A DNA stretch of 64,000 bases from Nocardia grenadensis NBRC 108939 (GCF_001613445.1 NZ_BDCJ01000004.1:170316-234315), one strand, 5' to 3'; shown: positions 27,101-34,292, counted from the stretch's first letter. The notes: a model not told the origin generated them from the letters alone. A program made the numbers and translations.

Positions 27101-28491
27101 GCCGCGCTGCGCGCGCTGAAAGTGAGCACGGCCGGTACCCGGCCGGCCTCGGGTCCGTAGGGCTCGGGAGCCGGTCCGGAGGCCTCGGTCGCCTCGCCCA
27201 ATACGACGTTGGCGTTGGTACCGCCGAAGCCGAAAGAGTTGACGCTGGCGTAGGCCACCGGATGTCCCGCGGGCCACTGCTGTCCGGTCGCGGCCACCGC
27301 GATCGGCAAGGTCTCGAACTCGATATCCGGATTGCCCGCACGGTAGTGGAGGCTGGGCGGCACCCGCCGGTACCGCACACACAAGGCGGCCTTGATCAAG
27401 CCGGCGATACCCGCGGCGGCCTCCAGGTGGCCGATATTCGTTTTGATCGACCCGAGCAGCGCGCTGCGGCCCGGCTCGCGGCCGGCACTCAGCACCCGGC
27501 CGAGCGCGTTCGCCTCGATCGGGTCACCCACCGGCGTACCGGTCCCGTGCGCCTCGACATAGCCGATCTCCGCGGGTGCGACCCGCGCAGCTGCCAGTGC
27601 GGCACGGAAGTTGGCCTCCTGTGATTCGCCGCTGGGCACCGTGATGCCCTGGGTGCGGCCGTCCTGGTTGACGGCGCTGCCGTGGATCAGCGCGTAGACA
27701 CGGTCACCGGCCGCGCGGGCGGCGCTCAGCGGTTTCAGCAGGACCAGACCCACCCCCTCACCGCGCACATAGCCGTTCGCCGACGCGTCGAAGGCCCGGG
27801 ACCGGCCGTCCGGCGACAGCATGGCGGCCTGGCTGAGCGCAATACCGAACTGCGGTGTCAGCATCAGGTTCACACCGCCGGCCAGCGCCAGTTCGCTTTC
27901 CCCGCGGCGCAGGCTCTCCACCGCCAGATGCACCGCGACCAGCGAGGACGAGCACGCCGTATCGATGGTCATACTGGGCCCGCGCAGATCGAACGTGTAG
28001 GACAGGCGATTGGAGACGATGCTCATGAAGGTGCCGGTAGCCGAATGCGGGCCGAGCCCCTCCACTTCACCGGGCGCGGATTGGAGCGCGCCGTAGTCCT
28101 GGCTGCACGCGCCGATGAACACACCGGTCCGCGTACCCGCACAGGAGCCGGGCACGATACCCGCGTCCTCGAAGGTCTCCCAGGCCACCTCCAGTAGCTG
28201 CCGCTGCTGCGGGTCCATCTGCTCGGCGATCCGTCCCGAGATCCCGAAGAAGGCGGCGTCGAAGGTGTCGACCTCATCGAGGTAACCGCCCTGCCGTGCA
28301 CTGATCCGCCCGGGCTGCTGCGGTTTCGGTGAATAGAAGCGGTCGACGTCCCAACGGTTGCCGGGGGTGGGCGTGATCGCGTCGACGCCTTGCTCGAGCA
28401 GCTCCCACAGGTCCCCTGGTCCGGAGACGCCGCCGGGGAGCCGGCAACCGATGCCCACGATGGCCACCGGCTCGCTGTCGCTGTAGTTCAT
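21106..28491 (-). CDS. Type I polyketide synthase, single fully reducing C-methylating module (KS-AT-DH-cMT-ER-KR-ACP)
   Basis: The 2,461-residue megasynthase has KS at about 8-430 with Cys180 in DTACSSS and His315 and His355; AT at about 530-850 with Ser625 in GHSMGE; DH at about 885-1165 with His919 in HDVFGSVIVPG and Asp1083/Gln1087; a C-methyltransferase at about 1340-1550 with LEVGGGTGG; ER at about 1780-2095 with HAGTGGTGLAAVQ; KR at about 2105-2290 with GGLGGFG, Ser2242, Tyr2255 and a B-type LDD motif; and ACP at about 2370-2455 with Ser2418. There is no docking domain or thioesterase. The domain order is that of fungal highly reducing iterative PKSs, rare in bacteria. The AT substrate motif reads CACH, neither HAFH (malonyl) nor YASH (methylmalonyl). 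ATGA overlap with the upstream gene and GTGA with the downstream one show an operon. Product: probably a branched reduced chain, inferred. Confidence 0.95.
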   Translation of the reverse strand: MNYSDSEPVAIVGIGCRLPGGVSGPGDLWELLEQGVDAITPTPGNRWDVDRFYSPKPQQPGRISARQGGYLDEVDTFDAAFFGISGRIAEQMDPQQRQLLEVAWETFEDAGIVPGSCAGTRTGVFIGACSQDYGALQSAPGEVEGLGPHSATGTFMSIVSNRLSYTFDLRGPSMTIDTACSSSLVAVHLAVESLRRGESELALAGGVNLMLTPQFGIALSQAAMLSPDGRSRAFDASANGYVRGEGVGLVLLKPLSAARAAGDRVYALIHGSAVNQDGRTQGITVPSGESQEANFRAALAAARVAPAEIGYVEAHGTGTPVGDPIEANALGRVLSAGREPGRSALLGSIKTNIGHLEAAAGIAGLIKAALCVRYRRVPPSLHYRAGNPDIEFETLPIAVAATGQQWPAGHPVAYASVNSFGFGGTNANVVLGEATEASGPAPEPYGPEAGRVPAVLTFSARSAAALDELGVRHAQALDNADDLVSYSAATALRRGHLEFRGAVVAGDAAAAAAKLRAGEVVTGQARRGGNGKVAFVFNGQGPQWYAMGRTLLETAPVYRDKILECDRTARRYIDWSIHEALTADEESSRIGETRYLQPTMFAVQVALVELWRSWGVEPDAVIGHSMGEIAAAHVSGALSLSEALKVICHRARIQDGADPTGGMMFVAVPESQAGELAARYPDDVWVSALNSPKASTLSGRRPVLEALATELADRGVFARLLRVNCACHSRDMDPLRAELLDALGEIAHSETEIPLYSTLTGARIAGSELGTEYWWRNFREPVLFESAIRAMLADGYDTFVELSPHPVLANSVTEISAEATIVPSLMRKKDDWAVFLDTFARLYTGGYAVDWQRRHPAGVPVLDVPKNPWIRQSFWNESEVSQRYRAGGQRHPMLKPVDGARPTWEISWDDYRLSWVREHDVFGSVIVPGAAYIEAALAAAAEATGQSCALEFVEFERACVLSDEPQISRLELDLEDGTFEFHQRSVRGDTWLRNARGRFHVLDSGTGNTQVFDLAAIRERCTATAKAVDVYGRFAQSGYAYGPAFCGIDRIGIGPGEALARIQVPRVLRRRDDGYLLHPAVLDACFQSAILHPVPQYPGRLLPISYLPTGIERVRVYDRVELPVWCYTRPRKNDDTLLVDIYLLDDSGAVVAEYTSLSGKAVRTRPDGEAAGLDEHFYSLEWRSTGPVAPPDHSAFTADPTALAGELVPLADLLSRQLGSSAYATGYQRDIARLCATYVARCLDEFGPAEEFAVAELPGLLPKYCRALRGLLRLLVDHGALRERGEQYQFTAAVADDAEAQWAALFAEHPSCAWELLLLRRTGPRLYDVLTGAADPVELLFADGSLVDLEAIYQNSPIARFYNVLGREVLRRLADSADPRRTLRILEVGGGTGGLTASLLPVLPADRSEYVFTDISPAFLASARERFAGHDFVDYRVLDIEHDPAAQGIDPATFDLVVASDVVHATADAKKTLLYLQDMLAPGGMLMLLEATPGNPWLDLTFGLTEGWWSFRDQQLRPQTPLLAAADWEELLRSLDFDEVVVLGDPAHTGAGSQSVIVARTVAEQLKPAPAALPQPVGPWLVLADGDPLAEKLAGDLERHGGRAVVVRGPDDIDLDDMAPAAIIDLRGGGGGSFEGNLTATTLAVLELLRRVCHDDDRAPWPRVVEVTRGAHAFRCTHTDRAGAAVWGLAAVVAVELPRLRFTALDLDAEPASGDLDALRAELLADGLEREVLVRGGERFVRRLETFTPRAELISGAAVPAERGFLLTSGAPGALDSLAYHQRDRIAPAAGEVEIQVVSAGLNFLDVMIALGQIPPLESATEPRFGAECAGVITRVGSGVDGLRVGEAVVAVSPAQGSLGSHLTVSVAHVVPKPETLGFDAAGSVPIVFLTAWYALHELARIGAGERVLIHAGTGGTGLAAVQIARAAGAEVFATAGSPAKRDLLRTLGVREVFDSRALDFADGIRAATGGTGVDVVLNSLAGEGATRSLACLAPYGRFVELGKRDLLQDRRMGLRPFLRNLTYFAFDLRQLLVDRPAATNTVFRTLMRRFDSGELRPLPYRVFHPAQTEAAFRHLAAARHVGKVVLAMSERDVAVVPPPRTPSFDGTWLITGGLGGFGLAMAEALVASGVRSLVLLGRSGIGGAEQAARVESLRDRGIQVTVEAADVSVRAELAAVLNRIEDRLPPLRGVLHCAMVLDDALLADLDAERVRRVLAAKAFGAQYLDELTAGLPLEAFVLFSSATSMVGNRGQGNYAVANAFLDQLAHTRRARGQVALSVNWGAISDAGYVARHDDIGRFVEATGMRGFSAAAAYRALTTLWSGTAPQVGVLPMDWAQFFGHHGITAQSHPRYERLAVRAASATAAAVGGSLRQQLDACGAGDRAELLGGALKVRLAAVLGIPLDTLDENMPLMDYLDSLLAVEISAWLERELATKVTIMELMKGPSVLQLSDLVLERLDRR

Positions 28492-29474
28492 TGCTGCTCC
28501 AGATATTTGAAGGCGGCGAGCACCTGTGCTGTGGTGTAAACGTCCTGGGTCGCCCGGAACGAGCTGTAGCTCTCGGTTTCCGGGTACGGGTAGCGGCCGC
28601 CGAACCAGGATCCGTCGTCACGCCGCCGGTCCAGCAGCCAGTCCACCGCGCGCCGCACCGGGAGCTCATCGATCCCGAACCCGGTCTGGGCCAGAGTCAT
28701 CAACGCGAGCGCGGTCTGCAATTCCGGTGCCGACGGCTCCCCGCGGAATCCGGGAACCTCGGAGAACCAGCTGCCGTCGGGACGTTGCTGTTCGAGTACG
28801 AAATCACGTGCCCGAGCAGCGGCCGCGTAGTCGCCGAATTGTACGAGCGCGGCAACCGCGGGGCGCATGAGATAGTAGTGCGTACAGTAGTAGTACCAGT
28901 TGATTCCGAAATGGCCCTTGTTTTCCTGCTTATCGGCGAGAAAGTAGAGGGCTTCGTCGAGATGGTCCGGGTCCACCCCGGCCTCGTCCAGCGCGCACAG
29001 GGCAAACCCGGTTACCGAGGACTCCAACTGAAATGCTCTGGGGATATGGCTGTGCACTTCCGCCCACGGCCCGTCCGGCCGCTGCCTGCTTCGCAGGAAT
29101 TCGGCCTTCTGCCGGGCTTTTTCACCGTATCCCAGAAGCGCCAGCGATGAGATGTACTCGCAGCTGGTCTCCGTACAGTACTCGGCGGGCCCGATCTCGG
29201 TCGCGCCCCAGCTGAGCATGCCGGTCGGCTTCTCACGCGTGGCCAGAAAGGCGAGTATCCGATCGATCACTGCTTGTAGGACGGCAGGTAACACCTCCTG
29301 CCACAGTGCCATAGCCTTCAGCGCGTTGACGGAGTCCCACTCCTGGAACACCACTATCGACGGATCCTCGGCAATCGAACCGTCCGGCTGCTGAACCATT
29401 TGGAAGTACTCGCACGCCTCGGTCACCACTCGATCGACCGATAGTGAACGTTTCTCGAAATGATCGGAAAGCAT
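28488..29474 (-). CDS. Single-barrel squalene-cyclase/prenyltransferase-repeat protein of the PKS operon
   Basis: The 328-residue protein has six alpha-hairpin repeats carrying QW-like motifs: QQPDGSI (28-34), a worn copy near 80-90, RQRPDGPW (130-137), KQENKGHF (182-189), QQRPDGSWF (229-237) and RRRDDGSWF (283-291). Six such repeats make one complete alpha6-alpha6 barrel, half the size of squalene-hopene cyclase (about 630 residues). The class II cyclase protonation motif DxDD is absent, and no Zn-binding Asp-Cys-His set of protein prenyltransferases is evident; EWDS at 45-48 and WYYYCTHYY at 193-201 could line a cavity. Its stop overlaps the PKS start (ATGA), so it is made with the PKS. It might cyclise or bind the polyketide or a terpenoid partner. 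Start ATG 29474; ribosome site weak. Confidence 0.8.
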   Translation of the reverse strand: MLSDHFEKRSLSVDRVVTEACEYFQMVQQPDGSIAEDPSIVVFQEWDSVNALKAMALWQEVLPAVLQAVIDRILAFLATREKPTGMLSWGATEIGPAEYCTETSCEYISSLALLGYGEKARQKAEFLRSRQRPDGPWAEVHSHIPRAFQLESSVTGFALCALDEAGVDPDHLDEALYFLADKQENKGHFGINWYYYCTHYYLMRPAVAALVQFGDYAAAARARDFVLEQQRPDGSWFSEVPGFRGEPSAPELQTALALMTLAQTGFGIDELPVRRAVDWLLDRRRDDGSWFGGRYPYPETESYSSFRATQDVYTTAQVLAAFKYLEQQ

Positions 29475-29605
29475 GCCGACTAAAACGGGCTGTCTTCCGA
29501 GTAATTACAGCAGCCAGAAGTATTTCGATCGCTCATATTTCACTCCGCGTACCGCAGGAAAGTTCCGACGGCGAATGGCGCGCCGACACCCGCGAAGCTA
29601 ACACA

Positions 29606-29654
29606 ACGCAACTATTCCGTGGAACTCCCAGATTTGGGAATAGTCGACTTGCGT
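29606..29654. promoter_or_regulatory. Long interrupted inverted repeat in the shared PKS/ligase promoter region
   Basis: Left arm ACGCAACTATTCC (29606-29618) and right arm GGAATAG (29637-29643) plus TTGCGT (29649-29654) pair over 13 bases, with an 18-base centre and a 5-base interruption (TCGAC) in the right arm. It sits near the middle of the 350-base gap between divergent operons (29475-29824), about 130 and 170 bases from the two start codons. It is a good candidate for a dual operator controlling both operons. No other feature is seen in this gap. Confidence 0.55.
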
Positions 29655-29824
29655 GGACCGCACAGTTTCGGAGGCGGGGCGGGCCTGCTCTCGATACGCG
29701 GACTTCCCGGGCCGCCGTCGCGGCACCCCTTCTCGGCATTTCGAGCTACCGTTTGCGGCGCCGCATTGAGTGCGGTACGTTCCCGCCTGCCGGAGTCGCT
29801 GATCCGGTGGATTTGGAGTCACGA

Positions 29825-31465
29825 ATGAATCGTCGAGCTTTCGAACCGCTTCGCTGGGTCGAGGTCACAACACTCGGCGATCTGCTGGATCGGCGAGCGC
29901 ATGAGCATCCCGAACGCATCGCCCTGTCCTTCCCGGATGTCGAGGTGACCTACGCTCAGCTCACAGCACGTGCCGATCTGCTCGCCCGCGGGCTGCTCGC
30001 CGCCGGTGTCGATACCGGCGACACGGTCGGAATCCTGGTGCCGAACTGCCCCGATTCCATTGCCGCACTCATCGCGGTGACGCGGATCGGCGCCCTGCCG
30101 GTGCCGATCAACGGCCGGTTCAAGGAACGCGAACTCGCCCAAGTGGTGGACCACGCGCGGATGCGGCTGCTGTTCGTCCATTCCGGCACACCGATTCCAG
30201 CTCCGGTGCGACAGCAGTGCGAGCGGCTGCGCGAGCTGGTCCAGCTGGGTCCGGGCGAGCCGCCGGCGGGTATCCGCAGCGAGCGCGAGTTCCTCGACGC
30301 GGCGGCGGAAGTGGATCCCGGCGCGGTTCGCGAGCGCAGCCGCTATGTCCGCGTCCGCGATACCGCGGTGGTCATGTACACCTCCGGCACCTCCGCGAGC
30401 CCGAAAGGCGCCATGATCAGCCACGAGGCGCTGATCCGCTTCGCGGACGGCGCGGCACACACCCGGCTCGAACTTGTCGGCGCCGACCGTGTGTGGACAC
30501 CATTGCCCCTGTTCCACATCGGTGCTGTCGCCTTCGCGGTCGCCAGTATCTACGCCGGGTGCACCTACTGCCACGTCGGCCTCTTCAATCCGGCTGCCGC
30601 GCTGGAGCAATTGGAGAAGCAACGCGCTACGGTCGCGCTGCCCGGTTTCGAGACGGTCTGGCTGCCCGTGCTGAACCATCCCGACTTCGCGGACCGTGAT
30701 CTGTCGGCACTTCGCCTGGTTATGACAGTCGGCGTCCCCGAACGTGTTCGCGAGATGGCGAATCGTCTTCCGCACGCCGTGCAGGTCTCCTGTTTCGGGA
30801 TGACCGAGGCTTCCTCCTTTCTTTCGCTCAGCGAGCAGACCGATACCCAGGAGCAGCGAACCACCACCGGCGGCCGACCACTGCCCGGAATGCAGTGCCG
30901 GGTGGTCGATCCCGAGACAGGGCTCGACCTGCCACCCGGTTCGGAGGGCGAACTGTTGTTCCGGGGGACCAATTGCTTCGACGGCTACCTGCACGATCCG
31001 GAACTGACCGCGAGATGTTTCGACGACAAGGGCTGGTTCCACACCGGTGATGTAGCGGTGATGGACGCCGAGGGCCGGGTCACCTTCGTGAGCCGCCTCA
31101 AGGACATGCTCAAAGTGGGGGGCGAGAACGTCTCCGCGGTGGAGGTGGAGGATTTTCTGCTCCGCCACCCCGCAGTCCACATCGTGCAGGTGGTCGCCGC
31201 GCCGGATTCCTACTACGTCGAAGTACCGGCCGCCTTCATCGAACTCGTGCCGGGCGCGACCGCGACCGAACAAGAGATCATCGACTACTGCCTCGGCAGC
31301 ATCGCGACATATCGAGCGCCTCGCTACGTGCGGTTCGTCGACGAATGGCCCATGTCGGGCACCAAGATCAAAAAATATGTGTTGCGCGAACGTATCCGGG
31401 CCGAACTGGCCGAACGTGGTATCGATCGCGCACCGAAGCTACATGCGCCGCAGGAGATCCGATGA
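29825..31465 (+). CDS. AMP-dependent acyl ligase (acyl-CoA/acyl-ACP synthetase) of the PKS cluster
   Basis: The 546-residue member of the adenylate-forming superfamily activates a carboxylic acid as acyl-AMP and passes it to CoA or an ACP. The ATP loop is YTSGTSASPKGAMISHEAL at about 185-203, GMTEAS follows in the A5 region, and the C-terminal hinge and lid show WFHTGDVAVMDAEGRVTFV, SRLKDMLKVGGENV and GTKIKKYVLRE with the catalytic Lys. ATG 29825, with GGAG 6 bases upstream, was chosen because family similarity starts at FEPLRWVEV. Its TGA overlaps the P450 start (ATGA). It may load a starter acid onto the PKS or activate the released product. Substrate unknown. Confidence 0.85.
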   Translation: MNRRAFEPLRWVEVTTLGDLLDRRAHEHPERIALSFPDVEVTYAQLTARADLLARGLLAAGVDTGDTVGILVPNCPDSIAALIAVTRIGALPVPINGRFKERELAQVVDHARMRLLFVHSGTPIPAPVRQQCERLRELVQLGPGEPPAGIRSEREFLDAAAEVDPGAVRERSRYVRVRDTAVVMYTSGTSASPKGAMISHEALIRFADGAAHTRLELVGADRVWTPLPLFHIGAVAFAVASIYAGCTYCHVGLFNPAAALEQLEKQRATVALPGFETVWLPVLNHPDFADRDLSALRLVMTVGVPERVREMANRLPHAVQVSCFGMTEASSFLSLSEQTDTQEQRTTTGGRPLPGMQCRVVDPETGLDLPPGSEGELLFRGTNCFDGYLHDPELTARCFDDKGWFHTGDVAVMDAEGRVTFVSRLKDMLKVGGENVSAVEVEDFLLRHPAVHIVQVVAAPDSYYVEVPAAFIELVPGATATEQEIIDYCLGSIATYRAPRYVRFVDEWPMSGTKIKKYVLRERIRAELAERGIDRAPKLHAPQEIR

Positions 31466-32736
31466 GCGGCGGACTACACACCGTCACCCGGCTCTACCGG
31501 AACTCGCTGCGCCTGCACACCTCCACCTTGCTGGGCGATCCCGTTGCTTCGGTGCTGAATCTGCGGAGAGGCAGCGACGGCCACACCCACTACGAGCGGA
31601 TCCGGGCCCGCGGTGATCTGATCCGCGGACGCAGTGGACTGTGTATGACGGCCTCGCACGCGGTGTGCAAAGAGGTGCTGCGCGACAACCGGTTCGCGGT
31701 GGCACCCACCTCCGCTGTCCGGCTGAAGCTACGTCCACTGCCCGGACAGCACACCGATTTCCTGGTGCATCCGCTCGACGACTCTCTGGCCTCCGCCAAC
31801 CCTCCGGAACACACCAGGCTGCGTAAGCTCGTTGCCCCGCTCTTCGGTGCCGCGCAGCTGCGCGCGCGCCGTGAATTCGTCGAAGAACTGGTCGAGCGGC
31901 AACTGGACGCTCTCGACGGCGGCGAACCGGTCGATCTCATCGACGCCTTCGCGCTGCGCATTCCGAGCCTGGTCATCGCCGAGCTACTCGGTCTCCCGGC
32001 CGCCGACCACGATCATTTCGCACGCTGGGGAATCGAGTTCGGCGCGACGGTGGATGGGGCGCGCGGGGTGCGCGAGCGCCGGCGCACCCAGGTGCTGCTC
32101 GCCGAACTCACCGACTATTTCGCTGCGGCGGTCGCGAAGCGTCGTGCCGAACCAGGCCCCGATCTGATCACGGCGCTCGGCGCCGCGGTCGACGAAGGCG
32201 CCATGACCGAAGCCGGTCTGGTGGCCACCTGTCAGGCACTGCTCATCGGCGGTTTCGTCACCACCGCCAATATCATCGGCAACGCGGTGGTCGCGCTGTC
32301 ACAGTACCCCGCCCAGCATGAGATGTTCGCCGCCGACCCGGGACTGGCCGGGGCCGTGGTGGAGGAAACGCTGCGGTGGGAAGCCCCCGCACAGTACAGC
32401 GTCCGAGTGGCGGGCGAACCACTCGAACTGGCCGGTCGGCAGCTGACCGCGGGCACTCCAGTGGTGGCCCTACTGGCCGCCGCCAACCGCGATCCGGCAG
32501 TGTTCGCCGAACCCGGCCGCTTCGATATCGCCCGGCGGAACGCACGGGAGCATCTGGCGTTCGCGGCCGGTGTGCACTACTGCTTGGGCGCAGGACTGGC
32601 CCGGATGGAGGGTGAGATCGCGCTGCGCGGCCTCTACCGCCGTTTCCCCCGGGTACGTGCGGTGGGGGCACCCGTCTACTGCCCGTCACGGGTCATCCGC
32701 GGCCCACGGCACCTGCTCGTGCGCACAGACAGCTGA
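31462..32736 (+). CDS. Cytochrome P450 with altered I-helix, PKS cluster
   Basis: The 424-residue soluble bacterial P450 shows ExxR at Glu302-Arg305 (EETLR), a PERF-like region PGRFDIAR near 351-358, and the haem loop FAAGVHYCLG with the thiolate Cys374. The I-helix oxygen-activation motif, normally (A/G)Gx(D/E)TT as in AGHETT, reads GGFVTT at 263-268: the Thr pair is kept but the acidic residue is Val266 and the preceding His is Phe. That changes proton delivery and may point to unusual chemistry. ATG overlaps the ligase stop, so both are co-translated. It probably oxidises the PKS product. Redox partner genes are not present nearby. Confidence 0.9.
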   Translation: MSGGLHTVTRLYRNSLRLHTSTLLGDPVASVLNLRRGSDGHTHYERIRARGDLIRGRSGLCMTASHAVCKEVLRDNRFAVAPTSAVRLKLRPLPGQHTDFLVHPLDDSLASANPPEHTRLRKLVAPLFGAAQLRARREFVEELVERQLDALDGGEPVDLIDAFALRIPSLVIAELLGLPAADHDHFARWGIEFGATVDGARGVRERRRTQVLLAELTDYFAAAVAKRRAEPGPDLITALGAAVDEGAMTEAGLVATCQALLIGGFVTTANIIGNAVVALSQYPAQHEMFAADPGLAGAVVEETLRWEAPAQYSVRVAGEPLELAGRQLTAGTPVVALLAAANRDPAVFAEPGRFDIARRNAREHLAFAAGVHYCLGAGLARMEGEIALRGLYRRFPRVRAVGAPVYCPSRVIRGPRHLLVRTDS

Positions 32737-32818
32737 GTTCGCCCCCGAGGGATATCACCGACTCTCCCGTTTCGAGCCGGGCCGACTCTCGACGGCCGGC
32801 TATCACGCGAGGTGAATC

Positions 32819-33239
32819 ATGTCCCATCCGTGTCTTTCTCGGTCCCTTCGTCGCTGGACTGCCGCACGCCGGGTGTCGCTCCCATCGGCGGCACTGCTCG
32901 CCGGATCGCCGGCGCAACAGCACCCGCCGCCGCGAACTACGACACACTCGGGGTGCGCCACGAAGTATCGACCCCTGGTGCGGTCGTCGCGGACGGGCCG
33001 GCGGACAACACTATCGCCACGGCCTTCTGCACTCCGCGGCATTGGGCGGACGGCCCGCGCCGGGCCGACGTGCTCGTAGCGGGTGCGACCTACAACCGGG
33101 AGTACTGGGACTCCTCGTTCGATCCGGAGACCTACTCCTACGTCGACGACACCTCGGCCGCCGTGCGAGCGACGTTCAGTTTCGACTGCCTCGGCACAGG
33201 TGCCATGCGCAAGCGCAAGGCACTCTCCGTTGGTTTTCG
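32819..33239 (+). pseudogene. Decayed secreted alpha/beta hydrolase (N-terminal part)
   Basis: ATG 32819 has AGGTGA upstream and starts a signal-peptide-like stretch (RRWTAARRVSLPSAALLAG). The family sequence then continues in another frame: NYDTLGVRHEVS, ATAFCTPRHW, ADVLVAGATYNREYWDSSFD and YSYVDDTSAA, which matches the N-terminal part of secreted actinobacterial alpha/beta hydrolases (VLVHGATYNxxYWD, YSYVxAA). Resemblance stops near 33230 before the GxSxG nucleophile. So at least one frameshift and a 3' deletion are present. It follows the P450 gene and may once have belonged to the cluster. Between 33240 and 33416 another frame (33230-33433) shows GDYHGDRSVPGGDF, which I cannot assign. Confidence 0.5.
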
Positions 33240-33416
33240 GCGATTACCACGGGGACCGCAGTGTGCCCGGCGGAGACTTCCGGGCACACTGCTACCGGCG
33301 AGAACACCGCCCGATCAGGGGGCTTCAGGACTTGTCACCGCGGGCCGATCCGAACCTCCGGAAGGCGACAGCCGACGCAGCAACAGTTACCCGGCCACCG
33401 CCCGAGTCGGCCCGGA

Positions 33417-34292
33417 TCAGGCGGCCGTGGTGATGGAAGCGGCCTCGTCGGGTTCGGCCATCGCCTGCTCGCGCAGGGTCCGCAGCGTTTTGGCGAGGAT
33501 GCGTGACACCTGCATCTGCGAGATCTCGAGCCGTTCGGCGATCTGCACCTGGGTCATGTTCGCGAAGTACCGCCAGACCAGGATCTGCCGCTCCCGCTGC
33601 GGCAGTTCCGCGATCAGCGGGCGCAGTGTCATCGCGTCCTCGAGCAGCCGGTAGCAGGGGTCCTCCCCGCCGAGCCGGGCCAGTACCGCCGGCGGCGAGA
33701 CGCCGTCGTCCTGGTCGTCGGAGGGAGCGTCGAGGGAACTGCTGGTGTGCGCGTTACCGGCGATGAGCGCCCTGGTGACGTCGGTGAGATCGGCATCGAG
33801 TTCCGCGGCGATCTCGCGCGCGGTGGGCATCCGGCCCAGCCGCTGGTACAGCATCTCGGTGGCCGGGCCGATTCGCAGATGCAGTTCCTTGGTGCCGCGC
33901 GGCACCCGCACGGCCCAGGTGTGATCACGGAAGTGGCGGCGCACCTCGCCCATGACGGTCGGGATGGCGAAGGACAGGAACGAGCTGCCCCGCGACCCGT
34001 CGAAGCGGTCCACCGCCTGGACCAGGCCGAGCCGCGAGATCTGGAGCAGATCGTCGAACGCTTCGCCGCGGCCGGAGAACCGGCGCGCGATATGTTCGGC
34101 CAGCGGCAGGCAGCGGTACACGATCTGCTCGCGTAGCGCCCGCCGGCGCGGGTCCTCGGGTGCCAGCGCGGCCAGCTCGGCGAAAAGCGGTTCGATGTTG
34201 TCGTAGCTGTCGCCGGGACCGGGCACATGGGTAGTGCGTGACGCACGGTCTCCGGCGTACCGGTCGGTCGTGGCTTCGGTCGTTTCGTTCAC
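33417..34292 (-). CDS. sigF: RNA polymerase sigma factor, SigB/SigF/SigG family
   Basis: The 291-residue stress/sporulation-type sigma-70 factor has region 2 with LAEHIARRFSGRGEAFDDLL, QISRLGLVQAVDRFD and SFLSFAIPTVMGEVRRHFRD, followed by WAVRVPRGTKEL; region 3 with MPTAREIAAELDAD; and region 4 with LPQRERQILVWRYFANMTQV and AERLEISQMQVSRI as the -35-binding HTH. GTG 34292, with AGGAG 6 bases upstream, was chosen over an upstream start in a non-conserved leader. No anti-sigma kinase (RsbW/UsfX) gene is adjacent, unlike the mycobacterial usfX-sigF pair. A consensus promoter for this sigma class lies upstream, suggesting self-activation. Confidence 0.9.
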   Translation of the reverse strand: MNETTEATTDRYAGDRASRTTHVPGPGDSYDNIEPLFAELAALAPEDPRRRALREQIVYRCLPLAEHIARRFSGRGEAFDDLLQISRLGLVQAVDRFDGSRGSSFLSFAIPTVMGEVRRHFRDHTWAVRVPRGTKELHLRIGPATEMLYQRLGRMPTAREIAAELDADLTDVTRALIAGNAHTSSSLDAPSDDQDDGVSPPAVLARLGGEDPCYRLLEDAMTLRPLIAELPQRERQILVWRYFANMTQVQIAERLEISQMQVSRILAKTLRTLREQAMAEPDEAASITTAA

